A stretch of 64,000 bases of DNA, taken from assembly GCA_016182905.1 (NCBI GenBank), contig JACPFR010000008.1, positions 1 through 64,000 on the forward strand, read 5' to 3'. Shown piece after piece: positions 57,176 to 64,000 of this stretch. A program made the position numbers and the translations under genes. Position 1 is the stretch's first letter. The number at the start of each line of letters is the position of its first letter. The notes beneath the pieces are model-generated. The model did not search any database and had not been told where the DNA came from. It saw only the letters and a program-made list of their open reading frames with translations. Source of the stretch: Elusimicrobiota bacterium (GTDB lineage: Bacteria > Elusimicrobiota > Elusimicrobia > UBA1565 > UBA9628).

Positions 57176-57546
57176 ACCCGGCGCGAATCCTGATCGTCGA
57201 AGACGAGCCCGAGATCGCGGACAACCTGGCGGCGCTGCTGACCGCGAAGGGCCACAAGGTGTCGACCTGCCTCGAGGGCGCGGAGGGCGTGACGCGCGCC
57301 CGGAAGGAGTCCTTCGACCTGGTCCTGCTCGACGTGATGCTGCCCCGGATATCGGGCTTCGACGTGTGCAAGCTTCTGAAGGCCGACCCCAAGACCTCCA
57401 AGCTCAAGATCGTGATGGTCACCGGACTCGGCCGGATGGGAGACGTCGAGGAGGCGTTCCGGGCCGGCGCCGATGATTATCTTATAAAGCCGTTCGACTC
57501 CGCCCGCCTGTTCAAGAAGATCGAGAAGGTGATGGCCCAACCGTGA
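57172..57546 (+). CDS. Single-domain response regulator
   Basis: A 124-residue CheY-like receiver without an output domain. The acidic pocket is VEDEPE (Glu10, Asp11), the phosphoacceptor Asp54 in LLDVMLPRISGFD, and the conserved Thr84 and Lys106 (VTG, IKPF) are present. It is probably the partner of the adjacent kinase. Without an output domain it must act through protein contacts. The stop overlaps the next gene as GTGA. Confidence 0.93.
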   Translation: MNPARILIVEDEPEIADNLAALLTAKGHKVSTCLEGAEGVTRARKESFDLVLLDVMLPRISGFDVCKLLKADPKTSKLKIVMVTGLGRMGDVEEAFRAGADDYLIKPFDSARLFKKIEKVMAQP

Positions 57547-58967
57547 GCCGACTGCTCCTCGCCGCGCTGCTCGCGGCCTTCGTCGCGCGGCCGGCGCGGG
57601 CGCTCGAGGCGGCCGCGGCCAAGGTCGACATCACGCCGGACCTCAAGACGGAGAAGGTCTGGCTCGCGGGGTTCGGAGCGAAAGGCCGCCGTCCGACGGG
57701 CGTCCACGACCCGCTGTACGCGCGCATCGTCCTGCTGCGCGAGGGAGATAAGACGGTCGCCCTCGTGGGGCTCGACCTGCTCGGCTTCTACATCAACGAC
57801 ACGCGGTCCCTGCGCGCGCTCTGGGAGAAGGGCGACCCGACGCGCGGCCTGTTCGTCCACGCGACCCACACCCACAGCGGGCCCGACACGGTCGGCCTCT
57901 GGGGCCCGATGATCGGCGTCTCGGGGGTCAACCGCCGCTACATGGCGCGCGTCAACGCCCGAGTCGCCGAGGCGCTGGCCCTGCTCGAGAGCCAGCTCAA
58001 GCCGGCGACGGCCGCGGGCGGGCACGGGGCGCTCGACCCGCGCGGGCTTTGCCGCGACCTGCGCGACCCGCAGGTCATCGACCCGAACCTGAGCGTGCTG
58101 CGGCTCAAAGGCGCCGACGGGAAGGCCGTCGCGACCATCGTGAACTGGTCCTGCCATCCCGAGGTGCTCGGGCGGGAGAACACGCTCATCACGGCCGACT
58201 TCCCCGGGCCGCTGTGCGCCCGCGTCGAAGAGAAGACCGGAGGGCAGTGCCTGTTCCTGAGCGGGGCCATCGGCGGGCTGATGTCGCCGGACACCGACAC
58301 CGAGAACTTCTACGAGGCGGCGCGCATCGGCGCCGCCGTCGCCGACGCCGCGCTGGCGCTGAAGACCGCGCCAGGGGGACGGGGCCTGTCCTATCGGGCG
58401 GCGACGGCCCGCGTGCCGGTCGAGAACTCCCGCTATCTCCTGTTCCTCACCGCGCTGACCGGAGGGCACGTCCTGTACACGCCGGAGGGGAAGGCGCTCG
58501 CCGCCTGGCGGGCGTGGCCGCTCTCGCTGCGCCACCTGATCTTCGGGCTGACGGACAAGAACCGCCCCTGGGTCGAGACCGAGGTCTCGGTCCTCGACGT
58601 CGGCCCTGCGCGCCTGCTGGGCATGCCGGGCGAGGTGTTCCCGGAGCTCGCCATCGGCGGCTACGACGGGCGGTACTCCTTCGGCCGGCCCGTCGTCGCC
58701 AAGGACGCGCCCGGACCCGACCTCGCCGCCGCCCCGAAGGGACCTTACCTCCGCGGCATGATCGCGGCCCCCGTTCCCATGCTCGTCGGGCTCGCCAACG
58801 ACATGCTGGGCTACATGGTCCCCGAGTACGACTTCAAGGTCCGCCCGAGCAAGTCGATGCTGCCGCGCTGGCCCGGCCATTACGAGGAGACGAACTCGAT
58901 CGGGCCTTCCTCGACCAGGATCCTGACCGAGGCCGCGACGGGCCTGCTCAAGGAGCCGCGGCCGTGA
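57543..58967 (+). CDS. Neutral ceramidase-like hydrolase (NEUT/ALK N-terminal domain)
   Basis: A 474-residue exported protein starting with GTG. A signal peptide (LLLAALLAAFVARPARA) precedes the neutral/alkaline nonlysosomal ceramidase N-terminal domain: AAAKVDITP, IVLLREGDKTVALVGLDLLG, FVHATHTHSGPDT (zinc histidines), VNWSCHPEVLG and TADFPG. It lacks the C-terminal Ig-like domain of true ceramidases, so a different lipid or amide substrate is likely. Located between a response regulator and serC, all overlapping by four bases. Confidence 0.8.
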   Translation: MSRLLLAALLAAFVARPARALEAAAAKVDITPDLKTEKVWLAGFGAKGRRPTGVHDPLYARIVLLREGDKTVALVGLDLLGFYINDTRSLRALWEKGDPTRGLFVHATHTHSGPDTVGLWGPMIGVSGVNRRYMARVNARVAEALALLESQLKPATAAGGHGALDPRGLCRDLRDPQVIDPNLSVLRLKGADGKAVATIVNWSCHPEVLGRENTLITADFPGPLCARVEEKTGGQCLFLSGAIGGLMSPDTDTENFYEAARIGAAVADAALALKTAPGGRGLSYRAATARVPVENSRYLLFLTALTGGHVLYTPEGKALAAWRAWPLSLRHLIFGLTDKNRPWVETEVSVLDVGPARLLGMPGEVFPELAIGGYDGRYSFGRPVVAKDAPGPDLAAAPKGPYLRGMIAAPVPMLVGLANDMLGYMVPEYDFKVRPSKSMLPRWPGHYEETNSIGPSSTRILTEAATGLLKEPRP

Positions 58968-60052
58968 GGAAGATCAACTTCAACGCCGGCCCCGCCGCCC
59001 TCCCCCTGCCCGTCCTCGAGCGGGCCCAGAGGGAGCTGCTCGATTTCGAGGGGACGGGCCTGTCGATCCTCGAGCACAGCCACCGCGGTCCCGATTACGA
59101 CCGCGTCCACGAGGGGGCGCTGTCGCTGTTCTCCGAGCTGCTGGGCCTGCCGAAGAGCCACAGCCCGATCATGGTGCAGGGCGGAGCGAGCCTCCAGTTC
59201 GCGATGCTGCCGATGAACTTCCTCGGACCCGGGCGCTCGGCGGACTACGCCGTCACCGGCCACTGGGCGCGGCTCGCCTACGAGGAGGCCCGCCGGGTGG
59301 GGGCCGCGCGCGCGGCCTGCGACACCGCGGGTCCCGGCGGCAAGCACACCCGCGTCCCGAAGCCGGACGAGCTCCTGCTCGACCCGAAGGCCGCGTACCT
59401 GCACATCACGACCAACAACACGATCTTCGGGACGCAGTGGCGGACCTTGCCCGACGCCAAGGGCGTGCCGCTCGTCGCCGACATGTGCTCGGACATCTTG
59501 TCGCGCCCCGTGGACGCGGCGAGGTTCGCCTTGATATACGCCGGCGCGCAGAAGAACCTCGGCCCCGCGGGGCTCGCCCTGATCGCGGTGGACCGGGACT
59601 GGCTGAAGACGGCGCGCAAGGACCTTCCCGACATCCTGAGCTACGCCGTGCACCTGGAGGCGCGGTCCATCTACCACACGCCGCCCACCTTCGCCGTCTA
59701 TCTCGTCGGGCTCCAGCTCGAATGGATCAAGGCCAACGGCGGGCCCGCCGGCATGGAGAAGCGCAATCGAGCGAAGGCCGAGCTCCTGTACGGGACGCTC
59801 GACCGCCTCAAGGGCTTCTACGCCGCTCCCGTCGAGAAGGAGAGCCGCTCCCTGATGAACGCGGTCTTCCACACCCCCTCGCCCGAGCTCGACGACCTGT
59901 TCTGCCTGGAGGGGGAGAAGGAAGGCATCACCGGCATGAAAGGCCATCGCGCCGCCGGCGGGATGCGCGTCTCCCTCTACAACGCCGTCTCCCTCGGCGA
60001 CGTGCGCACGCTGACCGACTTCATGGAGTCCTTCGCCCAGCGCCGCGGCTGA
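58964..60052 (+). CDS. serC: Phosphoserine aminotransferase
   Basis: A 362-residue PLP enzyme that converts 3-phosphohydroxypyruvate to phosphoserine (and acts in pyridoxine synthesis in some bacteria). Typical blocks are INFNAGPAALPLPVLERAQ, SILEHSHRGPDYDRVHE, FMVQGGASLQF-like IMVQGGASLQFAMLPMNFL, HITTNNTIFGTQW and the PLP lysine in AGAQKNLGPAG (Lys197). Length is normal. The start is GTG overlapping the previous stop (GTGA). It ends six bases from the convergent feoB stop with no visible terminator. Confidence 0.94.
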   Translation: MRKINFNAGPAALPLPVLERAQRELLDFEGTGLSILEHSHRGPDYDRVHEGALSLFSELLGLPKSHSPIMVQGGASLQFAMLPMNFLGPGRSADYAVTGHWARLAYEEARRVGAARAACDTAGPGGKHTRVPKPDELLLDPKAAYLHITTNNTIFGTQWRTLPDAKGVPLVADMCSDILSRPVDAARFALIYAGAQKNLGPAGLALIAVDRDWLKTARKDLPDILSYAVHLEARSIYHTPPTFAVYLVGLQLEWIKANGGPAGMEKRNRAKAELLYGTLDRLKGFYAAPVEKESRSLMNAVFHTPSPELDDLFCLEGEKEGITGMKGHRAAGGMRVSLYNAVSLGDVRTLTDFMESFAQRRG

Positions 60053-60058
60053 CGCCCG

Positions 60059-62038
60059 TCAGACGAGGAAGGCGAGAGCGAGGCGGTAGCCGGCGAAGGA
60101 GAGCAGGTAGGCCAGGCCGAAGAGGAAGGAGAACTGCAGGGCGGGGATCTTCCAGCTGCCCGTCTCGCGGCGCACGGTGACGATGGTGGACATGCACTGC
60201 AGCGCGATCGCGAAGAAGATCAGGAGGCTGACGGCGGTCGGCAGGCCGTAGCGGAGGGTCCCGTCCGCGTTCTTCGCGGAGCGCAAAGCGGAGATCAGGC
60301 CCTCCGAGGGATCGGACTCGCCGCCGAGCGCGTAGATCGTTCCGAGCGTGCCGACGAACACCTCGCGCGCGGCCAGCGCCGACAGCGAGGCGATGGACAC
60401 GCGCCAGTCCCAGCCGAGCGGCCGGAACACGGGCTCGATCAGGCGCCCCGAGCGGCCGAGGACGCTGCCCTCGATGGTCGCCGCCGAGATGCGGTCCTTC
60501 ACGGCCTTCTCGAGGGCGGGGTCCGCCGGGGAGGCCGCGCGGACGGCGGCGAGCTCGGCCTCGAGCGGCGCGATGACCGCCGCGTCGCGGGGGAAGGCCG
60601 CCAGCGCCCACAGGACGAGGCTCAAGGTGAAGATGACCTGGCCGGCGCGGGAAAGGAAGTGCCAGCAGCGCGCCCAGACGTAGCGGAACATCTCGCGGGC
60701 GCTCGGCATGCGGTAGGGAGGGAGGACCGTCGCGGGAGCGGGGTGGAGCTCGTGCAGGGAGGAGAACTTGAGGGCGAGCGCCAGGAGCAGCGCGAGCACG
60801 ACGCCGAAGGCGTACATGCCCGCCATCACGACGCCCTGGCCGTTGAGGCCCATGGGCCGGAAGGTCTCGGGCACGAAGGCGGTGATCAGCAAGGTGTAGA
60901 CCGGGATGCGGGCCGAGCACGTCATCAGCGGCGTCAGCAGGATGGTCACGATGCGGCGCTTCTCGCTGTGTATCGTGCGCGCCGCCATCACGCCCGGGAT
61001 CGCGCAGGCGAAGCCGGACAGGAAGGGGATGAAGACGCGGCCGTCGAGCCCGAACGGGCGCAGCGCGCGGTCCACCATAGCGCCGGCACGCGGGAGGTAG
61101 CCGCTCTGCTCGAGGAAGCCGATCATCGTGAACAGGATCGCGATCTGCGGGACGAAGACGACGACGGCCGAGATGCCGGGGATCGCGCCGTCGCAGAGCA
61201 GGCTGGCCACGGCGCCCTCCGGCAGGCGGGCGCGCAGCATGTCGGACAGGGAGCCGAGCACCCCCGACAGGAGGTCCATGATCGGCGCGGCCCCGACGAA
61301 CAGCGCCTGGAACACGGCGAACATCGTCGCCGTCAGGATCACGGGGCCGGCGACGGGGTGGAGGAGCGCCCGGTCGATGCGGATCGCGCGCGCCGTGACG
61401 GGGAGGATCGAGCGGTGCGGCCAAGTCACCGAGGCCGCCGCCGCGGTCCGGGCCCGCTCGAGGGCCTCGTCCTGGAGCTCGTGCAGGCGCTTCTTCGTCG
61501 CGCGGCGGAAGTCGAGCGCCTCGGAGAGGTCCGCGCGGAGCGGAGGCGGGGTCAGCAGGCCGTCGAGCCTGTCGACGCCCTCCCCGGTGCGCGCGGAGAC
61601 GAGGGCGACGGGCATGCCGAGGCGGCCCGAGAGCTCGGCGGCGTCGAGCTTGATGCCGTTGAGGCGGGCCTCGTCGATCATGTTGACGGCGAGGGCCACC
61701 GGGAAGCCGGCGGCCTTGAGGCCGGCGGGGAGGACGAGGTCGTTGTCGAGGTTGCTCGCCTCGGCCACGCACAGGACGAGGAGGTCGTCGTTCGCGTCGG
61801 CGCACTCGGACAGGAAGCGGAAGGAGACCTGCTCGTCCTCGGTCTGCGGCACCATGCTGAAGGTGCCCGGGAGATCCACGACCTCGACCTCGCCGCCCGA
61901 GGCGCGCATGGTGCCGCTGGCCTTCTCCACGGTGCAGCCCGCGAAGTTCGCGGCGCGGTGGCGCAGGCCCGTCAGGGCGTTGAACAAGGTGGTCTTGCCG
62001 GTGTTCGGGCGGCCGGCGAGCGCGACGACCCTCTTCAC
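60059..62038 (-). CDS. feoB: Ferrous iron transport protein B
   Basis: A 659-residue Fe(II) transporter. The N-terminal G domain has G1 GRPNTGKTT (9-17), G3 DLPG and G4 NMID. The membrane domain contains the Gate motifs (GFLEQSGYLPRAGAMVDRALRPFGLDGRVFIPFLSGFACAIPGVMAARTI and AAREVFVGTLGTIYALG). The translation start is the GTG overlapping the feoA stop (GTGA); an upstream extension is out of register with the G domain start. No feoC is present. Expression should follow feoA, whose promoter lies in a large palindrome. Confidence 0.95.
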   Translation of the reverse strand: MKRVVALAGRPNTGKTTLFNALTGLRHRAANFAGCTVEKASGTMRASGGEVEVVDLPGTFSMVPQTEDEQVSFRFLSECADANDDLLVLCVAEASNLDNDLVLPAGLKAAGFPVALAVNMIDEARLNGIKLDAAELSGRLGMPVALVSARTGEGVDRLDGLLTPPPLRADLSEALDFRRATKKRLHELQDEALERARTAAAASVTWPHRSILPVTARAIRIDRALLHPVAGPVILTATMFAVFQALFVGAAPIMDLLSGVLGSLSDMLRARLPEGAVASLLCDGAIPGISAVVVFVPQIAILFTMIGFLEQSGYLPRAGAMVDRALRPFGLDGRVFIPFLSGFACAIPGVMAARTIHSEKRRIVTILLTPLMTCSARIPVYTLLITAFVPETFRPMGLNGQGVVMAGMYAFGVVLALLLALALKFSSLHELHPAPATVLPPYRMPSAREMFRYVWARCWHFLSRAGQVIFTLSLVLWALAAFPRDAAVIAPLEAELAAVRAASPADPALEKAVKDRISAATIEGSVLGRSGRLIEPVFRPLGWDWRVSIASLSALAAREVFVGTLGTIYALGGESDPSEGLISALRSAKNADGTLRYGLPTAVSLLIFFAIALQCMSTIVTVRRETGSWKIPALQFSFLFGLAYLLSFAGYRLALAFLV

Positions 62039-62262
62039 AGGGCCTCCACGCGGATGTGGGGCAGGAGGCGGGCTTCGATCGCCAGCAGCTGGGAGCCGAC
62101 GAGGCACTCGACGGGGTCCTGGAGGGGGGTCTTCAGTATCTTGACCACGGAGACCCCCGGCCGCAGGCCCAGGCCGGAGAGACGGTCCTTGTCGAAGACC
62201 GAGAGCGCGGCGTAGCCCAGCACCCGCACCGGCACGTCGAACGGCAGGGCCTCCAGAGTCAT
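62035..62262 (-). CDS. feoA: FeoA domain protein
   Basis: A 75-residue SH3-like FeoA protein that supports FeoB: VRVLGYAALSVFDKDRLSGLGLRPGVSVVKILKTPLQDPVECLVGSQLLAIEARLLPHIRV. The start ATG at 62262 is six bases after the TATACT box; a GTG two codons earlier is possible but would lie at or before the predicted transcription start. The gene is coupled to feoB by GTGA. Confidence 0.88.
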   Translation of the reverse strand: MTLEALPFDVPVRVLGYAALSVFDKDRLSGLGLRPGVSVVKILKTPLQDPVECLVGSQLLAIEARLLPHIRVEAL

Positions 62263-62268
62263 GGCCAC

Positions 62269-62297
62269 AGTATACTCTTATTGAGATATTATTTCAA
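62269..62297 (-). promoter_or_regulatory. feoAB promoter
   Basis: On the minus strand TTGAAA (62297-62292) and TATACT (62274-62269) are 17 bases apart. The -10 ends six bases before the ATG, predicting a leaderless mRNA. Almost the whole promoter lies in the palindrome at 62275-62303. Confidence 0.65.
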
Positions 62298-62303
62298 TAA
62301 GAG
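62275..62303. promoter_or_regulatory. Fur-like operator palindrome in the feoAB promoter
   Basis: A 29-base inverted repeat with 14-base arms around a single central base and one mismatched pair (outer arms CTCTTATTGA/TCAATAAGAG). Its centre TGAGATATTATTTCA has the AT-rich inverted-repeat shape of a Fur-type site. It covers the -35 and spacer of the feoAB promoter, so iron repression is the simplest reading. A manganese or other Fur-family regulator is also possible. Confidence 0.6.
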
Positions 62304-62353
62304 AGGCCATGCGCGCCGCCGAAGGGAAGAGCCGCCCGTGATCGGACGCGGAT

Positions 62354-62362
62354 TGCTATAAT
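62354..62362 (+). promoter_or_regulatory. Extended -10 of the TPR gene
   Basis: TGCTATAAT is a perfect extended -10. It ends six bases before the GTG start at 62369, predicting a leaderless GTG-initiated mRNA. Confidence 0.65.
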
Positions 62363-62368
62363 CCGCCC

Positions 62369-63433
62369 GTGACCGATCCCTTCTCCCGCCTCGAATCCGC
62401 CCGCGAGCTGTGCGCCGTCGGCCGTCCCGACCGGGCCCTCGGCCTGCTCAAGGCCTCCGTCCCCGCGCCGCTCGAGGCCGAGCGCCGGCTGATCCTGGGA
62501 GAGGCCCTGCGGGGCCGGGGCTACTTCGGACGCGCGAGCGGCGAATACCGCGCCGCCCTCGAGCGAGTGGACCCGGCGGACCGCGACCTCGCCTTCGACG
62601 CCTGGCTCGGCCTCGCGCGCTGCGCGCGCAGCCTGGGCGCCGTGGCCGAGGCCCGGCGGGCCCTCGGACGCGCCCGCCGCGTCCCCGGCGCCGACCGGGA
62701 GACCTTGGCGCTCGAGGACGCTCTCGTGCTGCGCGCGGAGAGCCGCCACCGCCCCGCGCTCAAGGCGCTCTTGCCGATGCTGGCCAACGCGCGCGTCCGC
62801 CGCGACTGGTCCGCCGCCGGCTTCCTTTTATGGGCGATCGCTGGCTCGCGCCGCTTCTCCGGCGACCTCGCCGGCTCCCACCGCGATTTCAAGGGATCCC
62901 TCGCCGCATTCCGGCGCGGCAACGACGCGGAGGGCGAGGCCTACGCCCTGTTCGGCCTGGGCGGCATAGCCCGCGTCCGCGGCCTGTTCCCCGAGGCCCG
63001 CCGCGCGTACGTCGAGGCGGGCAAGCGCCTCAAGTCCGGCCCCGATCTCTTCGGCCGCGCCTACGCCCACTGCGGCCTCGCCAACTGCCTCCGCCAGATG
63101 GGCCTGCTCGACGAGGCGGAGAAGAACTACCGCGCGTCCTATAAGCTGTACGCCGGCCTCGACGACCGCGTCGACCTCGCCTTCGTGGACTGGGGCCTGG
63201 GGCAGATCTTCCAGCGCCGCGGCCGCCTGCCCCAGGCGGAGCGCCGTTACCGCGCGGCCCTCGGCGCTTTCGCCGGCGGCGGCGAGGACCGCGGCCTCGT
63301 CCTCGCCCGCAAGTCGCTGGCCGAGGTCCTCCACGCCCGCGGCCGCACCGCCGAGGCCGAGAAGCTCTTCGACTCCGCCGTCTCCCTCGCCCGCCGCGCC
63401 GGCCTGACCGCGCATCTGGAATCGTATACCTGA
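62369..63433 (+). CDS. TPR-repeat protein of unknown function
   Basis: A 354-residue soluble helical-repeat protein without signal peptide or membrane segment. TPR-like units include YFGRASGEYRAALERVDP, AYALFGLGGIARVRGLFPEARRAYVEA, AYAHCGLANCLRQMGLLDEAEKNYRASYKLY and LGQIFQRRGRLPQAERRYRAAL. TPRs mediate protein-protein contacts; no partner or enzymatic domain is visible. It begins with GTG six bases after a perfect TGCTATAAT box and has no Shine-Dalgarno. Confidence 0.8.
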   Translation: MTDPFSRLESARELCAVGRPDRALGLLKASVPAPLEAERRLILGEALRGRGYFGRASGEYRAALERVDPADRDLAFDAWLGLARCARSLGAVAEARRALGRARRVPGADRETLALEDALVLRAESRHRPALKALLPMLANARVRRDWSAAGFLLWAIAGSRRFSGDLAGSHRDFKGSLAAFRRGNDAEGEAYALFGLGGIARVRGLFPEARRAYVEAGKRLKSGPDLFGRAYAHCGLANCLRQMGLLDEAEKNYRASYKLYAGLDDRVDLAFVDWGLGQIFQRRGRLPQAERRYRAALGAFAGGGEDRGLVLARKSLAEVLHARGRTAEAEKLFDSAVSLARRAGLTAHLESYT

Positions 63434-63492
63434 CGCCCTCGCGCGGCCGGTCTTGATGAACGATCCGTAACAAGATTGAAACGCGGGAGTCG

Positions 63493-63498
63493 TAGATT
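63493..63498 (+). promoter_or_regulatory. Possible -10 of the small DUF5678-like gene
   Basis: TAGATT ends six bases before the ATG at 63505. No -35 or TGn extension is seen, so support comes mainly from the spacing shared with other genes here. Confidence 0.25.
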
Positions 63499-63504
63499 GT
63501 CCCC

Positions 63505-63687
63505 ATGGGACAACAGATATGGGCGGTGCTGGAAGAGTACGCCGGATACTGGGTGACGGTGGACAAGAACGGGCGCGTGATCGATCATGCGGAGACCTTG
63601 CCGGAGCTGACCAAGCGGGCGGGGGGCGACACGCACCGCCTGACCTTCGTGTTCGCCGCGGGGCAGCGCGAGCCCGCGGAAGTCTAG
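63505..63687 (+). CDS. Small DUF5678-like protein
   Basis: A 60-residue protein: IWAVLEEYAGYWVTVDKNGRVIDHAETLPELTKRAGG...LTFVFAAG. The pattern aromatic-x-Gly-x-Trp-Val, followed by a turn, a short helix and a final beta-strand, resembles DUF5678, a small domain of unknown function. No Shine-Dalgarno precedes the ATG. It lies three bases from the end of the convergent lptB gene. Confidence 0.55.
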   Translation: MGQQIWAVLEEYAGYWVTVDKNGRVIDHAETLPELTKRAGGDTHRLTFVFAAGQREPAEV

Positions 63688-63690
63688 CGG

Positions 63691-64000
63691 CTAGATCTTG
63701 AAGTCCTTGCCCAGGTAGAGCTCGCGGGCCTGGGCGTCGTCGATCAGGTTCTTGGCCGTGCCCTCGACGATGATGCGCCCGTCGAAGATCAGGTAGGCCC
63801 GGTCGATGATGGGCAGGGTCTCGCGGACGTTGTGGTCCGTGATCAGCACGCCGATGCCCTGGGCGACGAGCTTGCGGATGATGGCCTTGAGCTCCCCGAC
63901 CGTGATCGGGTCGATGCCGACGAAGGGCTCGTCGAGCAGGATGAGCTTCGGGCTGCCGATCATGCAGCGCGCGACCTCGAGGCGGCGCTTCTCTCCGCCG
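63691..64000 (-). CDS. lptB: LPS export ABC transporter ATPase LptB, 5' end outside window
   Basis: The C-terminal 102 residues of an ABC ATPase. From the window edge the frame reads GGEKRRLEVARCMIGSPKLILLDEPFVGIDPITV, i.e. the end of the signature, Walker B and the LptB-specific PFVGIDPITV. The switch region ITDHNVRETLPIIDRAYLI and C-terminal GTAKNLIDDAQARELYLGKDF are also LptB-like. LptB powers lipopolysaccharide transport, so the organism probably makes LPS or a related outer-membrane glycolipid. Confidence 0.9.
   Translation of the reverse strand, partial: GGEKRRLEVARCMIGSPKLILLDEPFVGIDPITVGELKAIIRKLVAQGIGVLITDHNVRETLPIIDRAYLIFDGRIIVEGTAKNLIDDAQARELYLGKDFKI

Noticed and set aside
62263-62268. 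GTG two codons upstream as feoA start
   Set aside because: It lies directly after the -10 box, at or before the predicted transcription start, so the ATG at 62262 is preferred.

Overview
The window is 64 kb of GC-rich, tightly packed bacterial chromosome. Many genes overlap by 1, 4 or 8 bases. No phage, transposase, CRISPR array or replication origin is visible. A gram-negative-type envelope is clear from lipoproteins, a secretin, LptB, an OmpA-like protein and a PorV/PorQ-family protein. Together with the many prepilin-like proteins and a FlgD/T9SS-like C-terminal domain, this fits a GC-rich Elusimicrobiota-like lineage. That assignment is inference, and other hopanoid-producing phyla are not excluded.

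Layout. 1-3.0 kb (minus): lipoprotein operon LPP20 / LpoB / COG3014 / LPP20 (last gene cut by the window edge). 3.1-3.7: oligoribonuclease. 3.8-8.8 (minus): isoprenoid/hopanoid operon hpnG-ispA-dxs-ispH plus two zinc-ribbon genes. 8.9-10.5 (plus): a Cys-rich unknown and two toxin-antitoxin pairs. 10.5-14.7 (minus): shc-hpnH-hpnA. 14.7-15.2: two inverted copies of a structured repeat. 15.2-19.7: branched-chain amino-acid ABC operon livJHMGF. 19.8: tRNA-Thr. 20.0-20.2: DUF167 gene bracketed by palindromes. 20.4-22.9: O-antigen-ligase/TPR membrane protein. 23.0-29.8: OmpA-like, PilM-PilN fusion, PilO, PilP, PilQ. 30.0-35.0: PilB, PilC and four prepilin-like proteins, running directly into hpnK. 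35.8-39.5 (minus): hpnJ, hpnI, hpnL. 39.7-40.7: peptidase MA. 40.8-47.9: giant surface protein and PorV-like porin. 48.0-50.1: membrane spermidine-synthase-like protein. 50.1-53.0 (minus): uvrA without a normal start codon. 53.1-54.3: HNH endonuclease. 54.2-55.8 (minus): nadB. 55.9-60.1: gamma-carbonic anhydrase, two-component pair, ceramidase-like hydrolase, serC. 60.1-62.3 (minus): feoAB. 62.4-64.0: TPR protein, DUF5678-like protein, and the 3' part of lptB.

How the genes work together. Three separate loci supply most of a hopanoid pathway: DXP/MEP enzymes and prenyl synthase (dxs, ispH, ispA), cyclisation (shc), C35 side chain (hpnH, hpnG, hpnA), and conversion of bacteriohopanetetrol to its cyclitol ether (hpnI, hpnK, hpnJ) with hpnL. 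Squalene synthesis is not in the window. The second theme is a type IV pilus or type II-like secretion machine whose last operon ends in hpnK.

The most striking global signal is promoter architecture. At about fifteen transcription-unit heads, a -10 element (often an extended TGn form) sits 6-12 bases before the start codon with no Shine-Dalgarno, as expected for leaderless mRNAs. Internal genes and a minority of first genes have good Shine-Dalgarno sites. Other unexplained signals are families of 20- and 36-bp palindromes, two inverted ~125-bp structured repeats, and a palindrome/HNH junction next to the startless uvrA.
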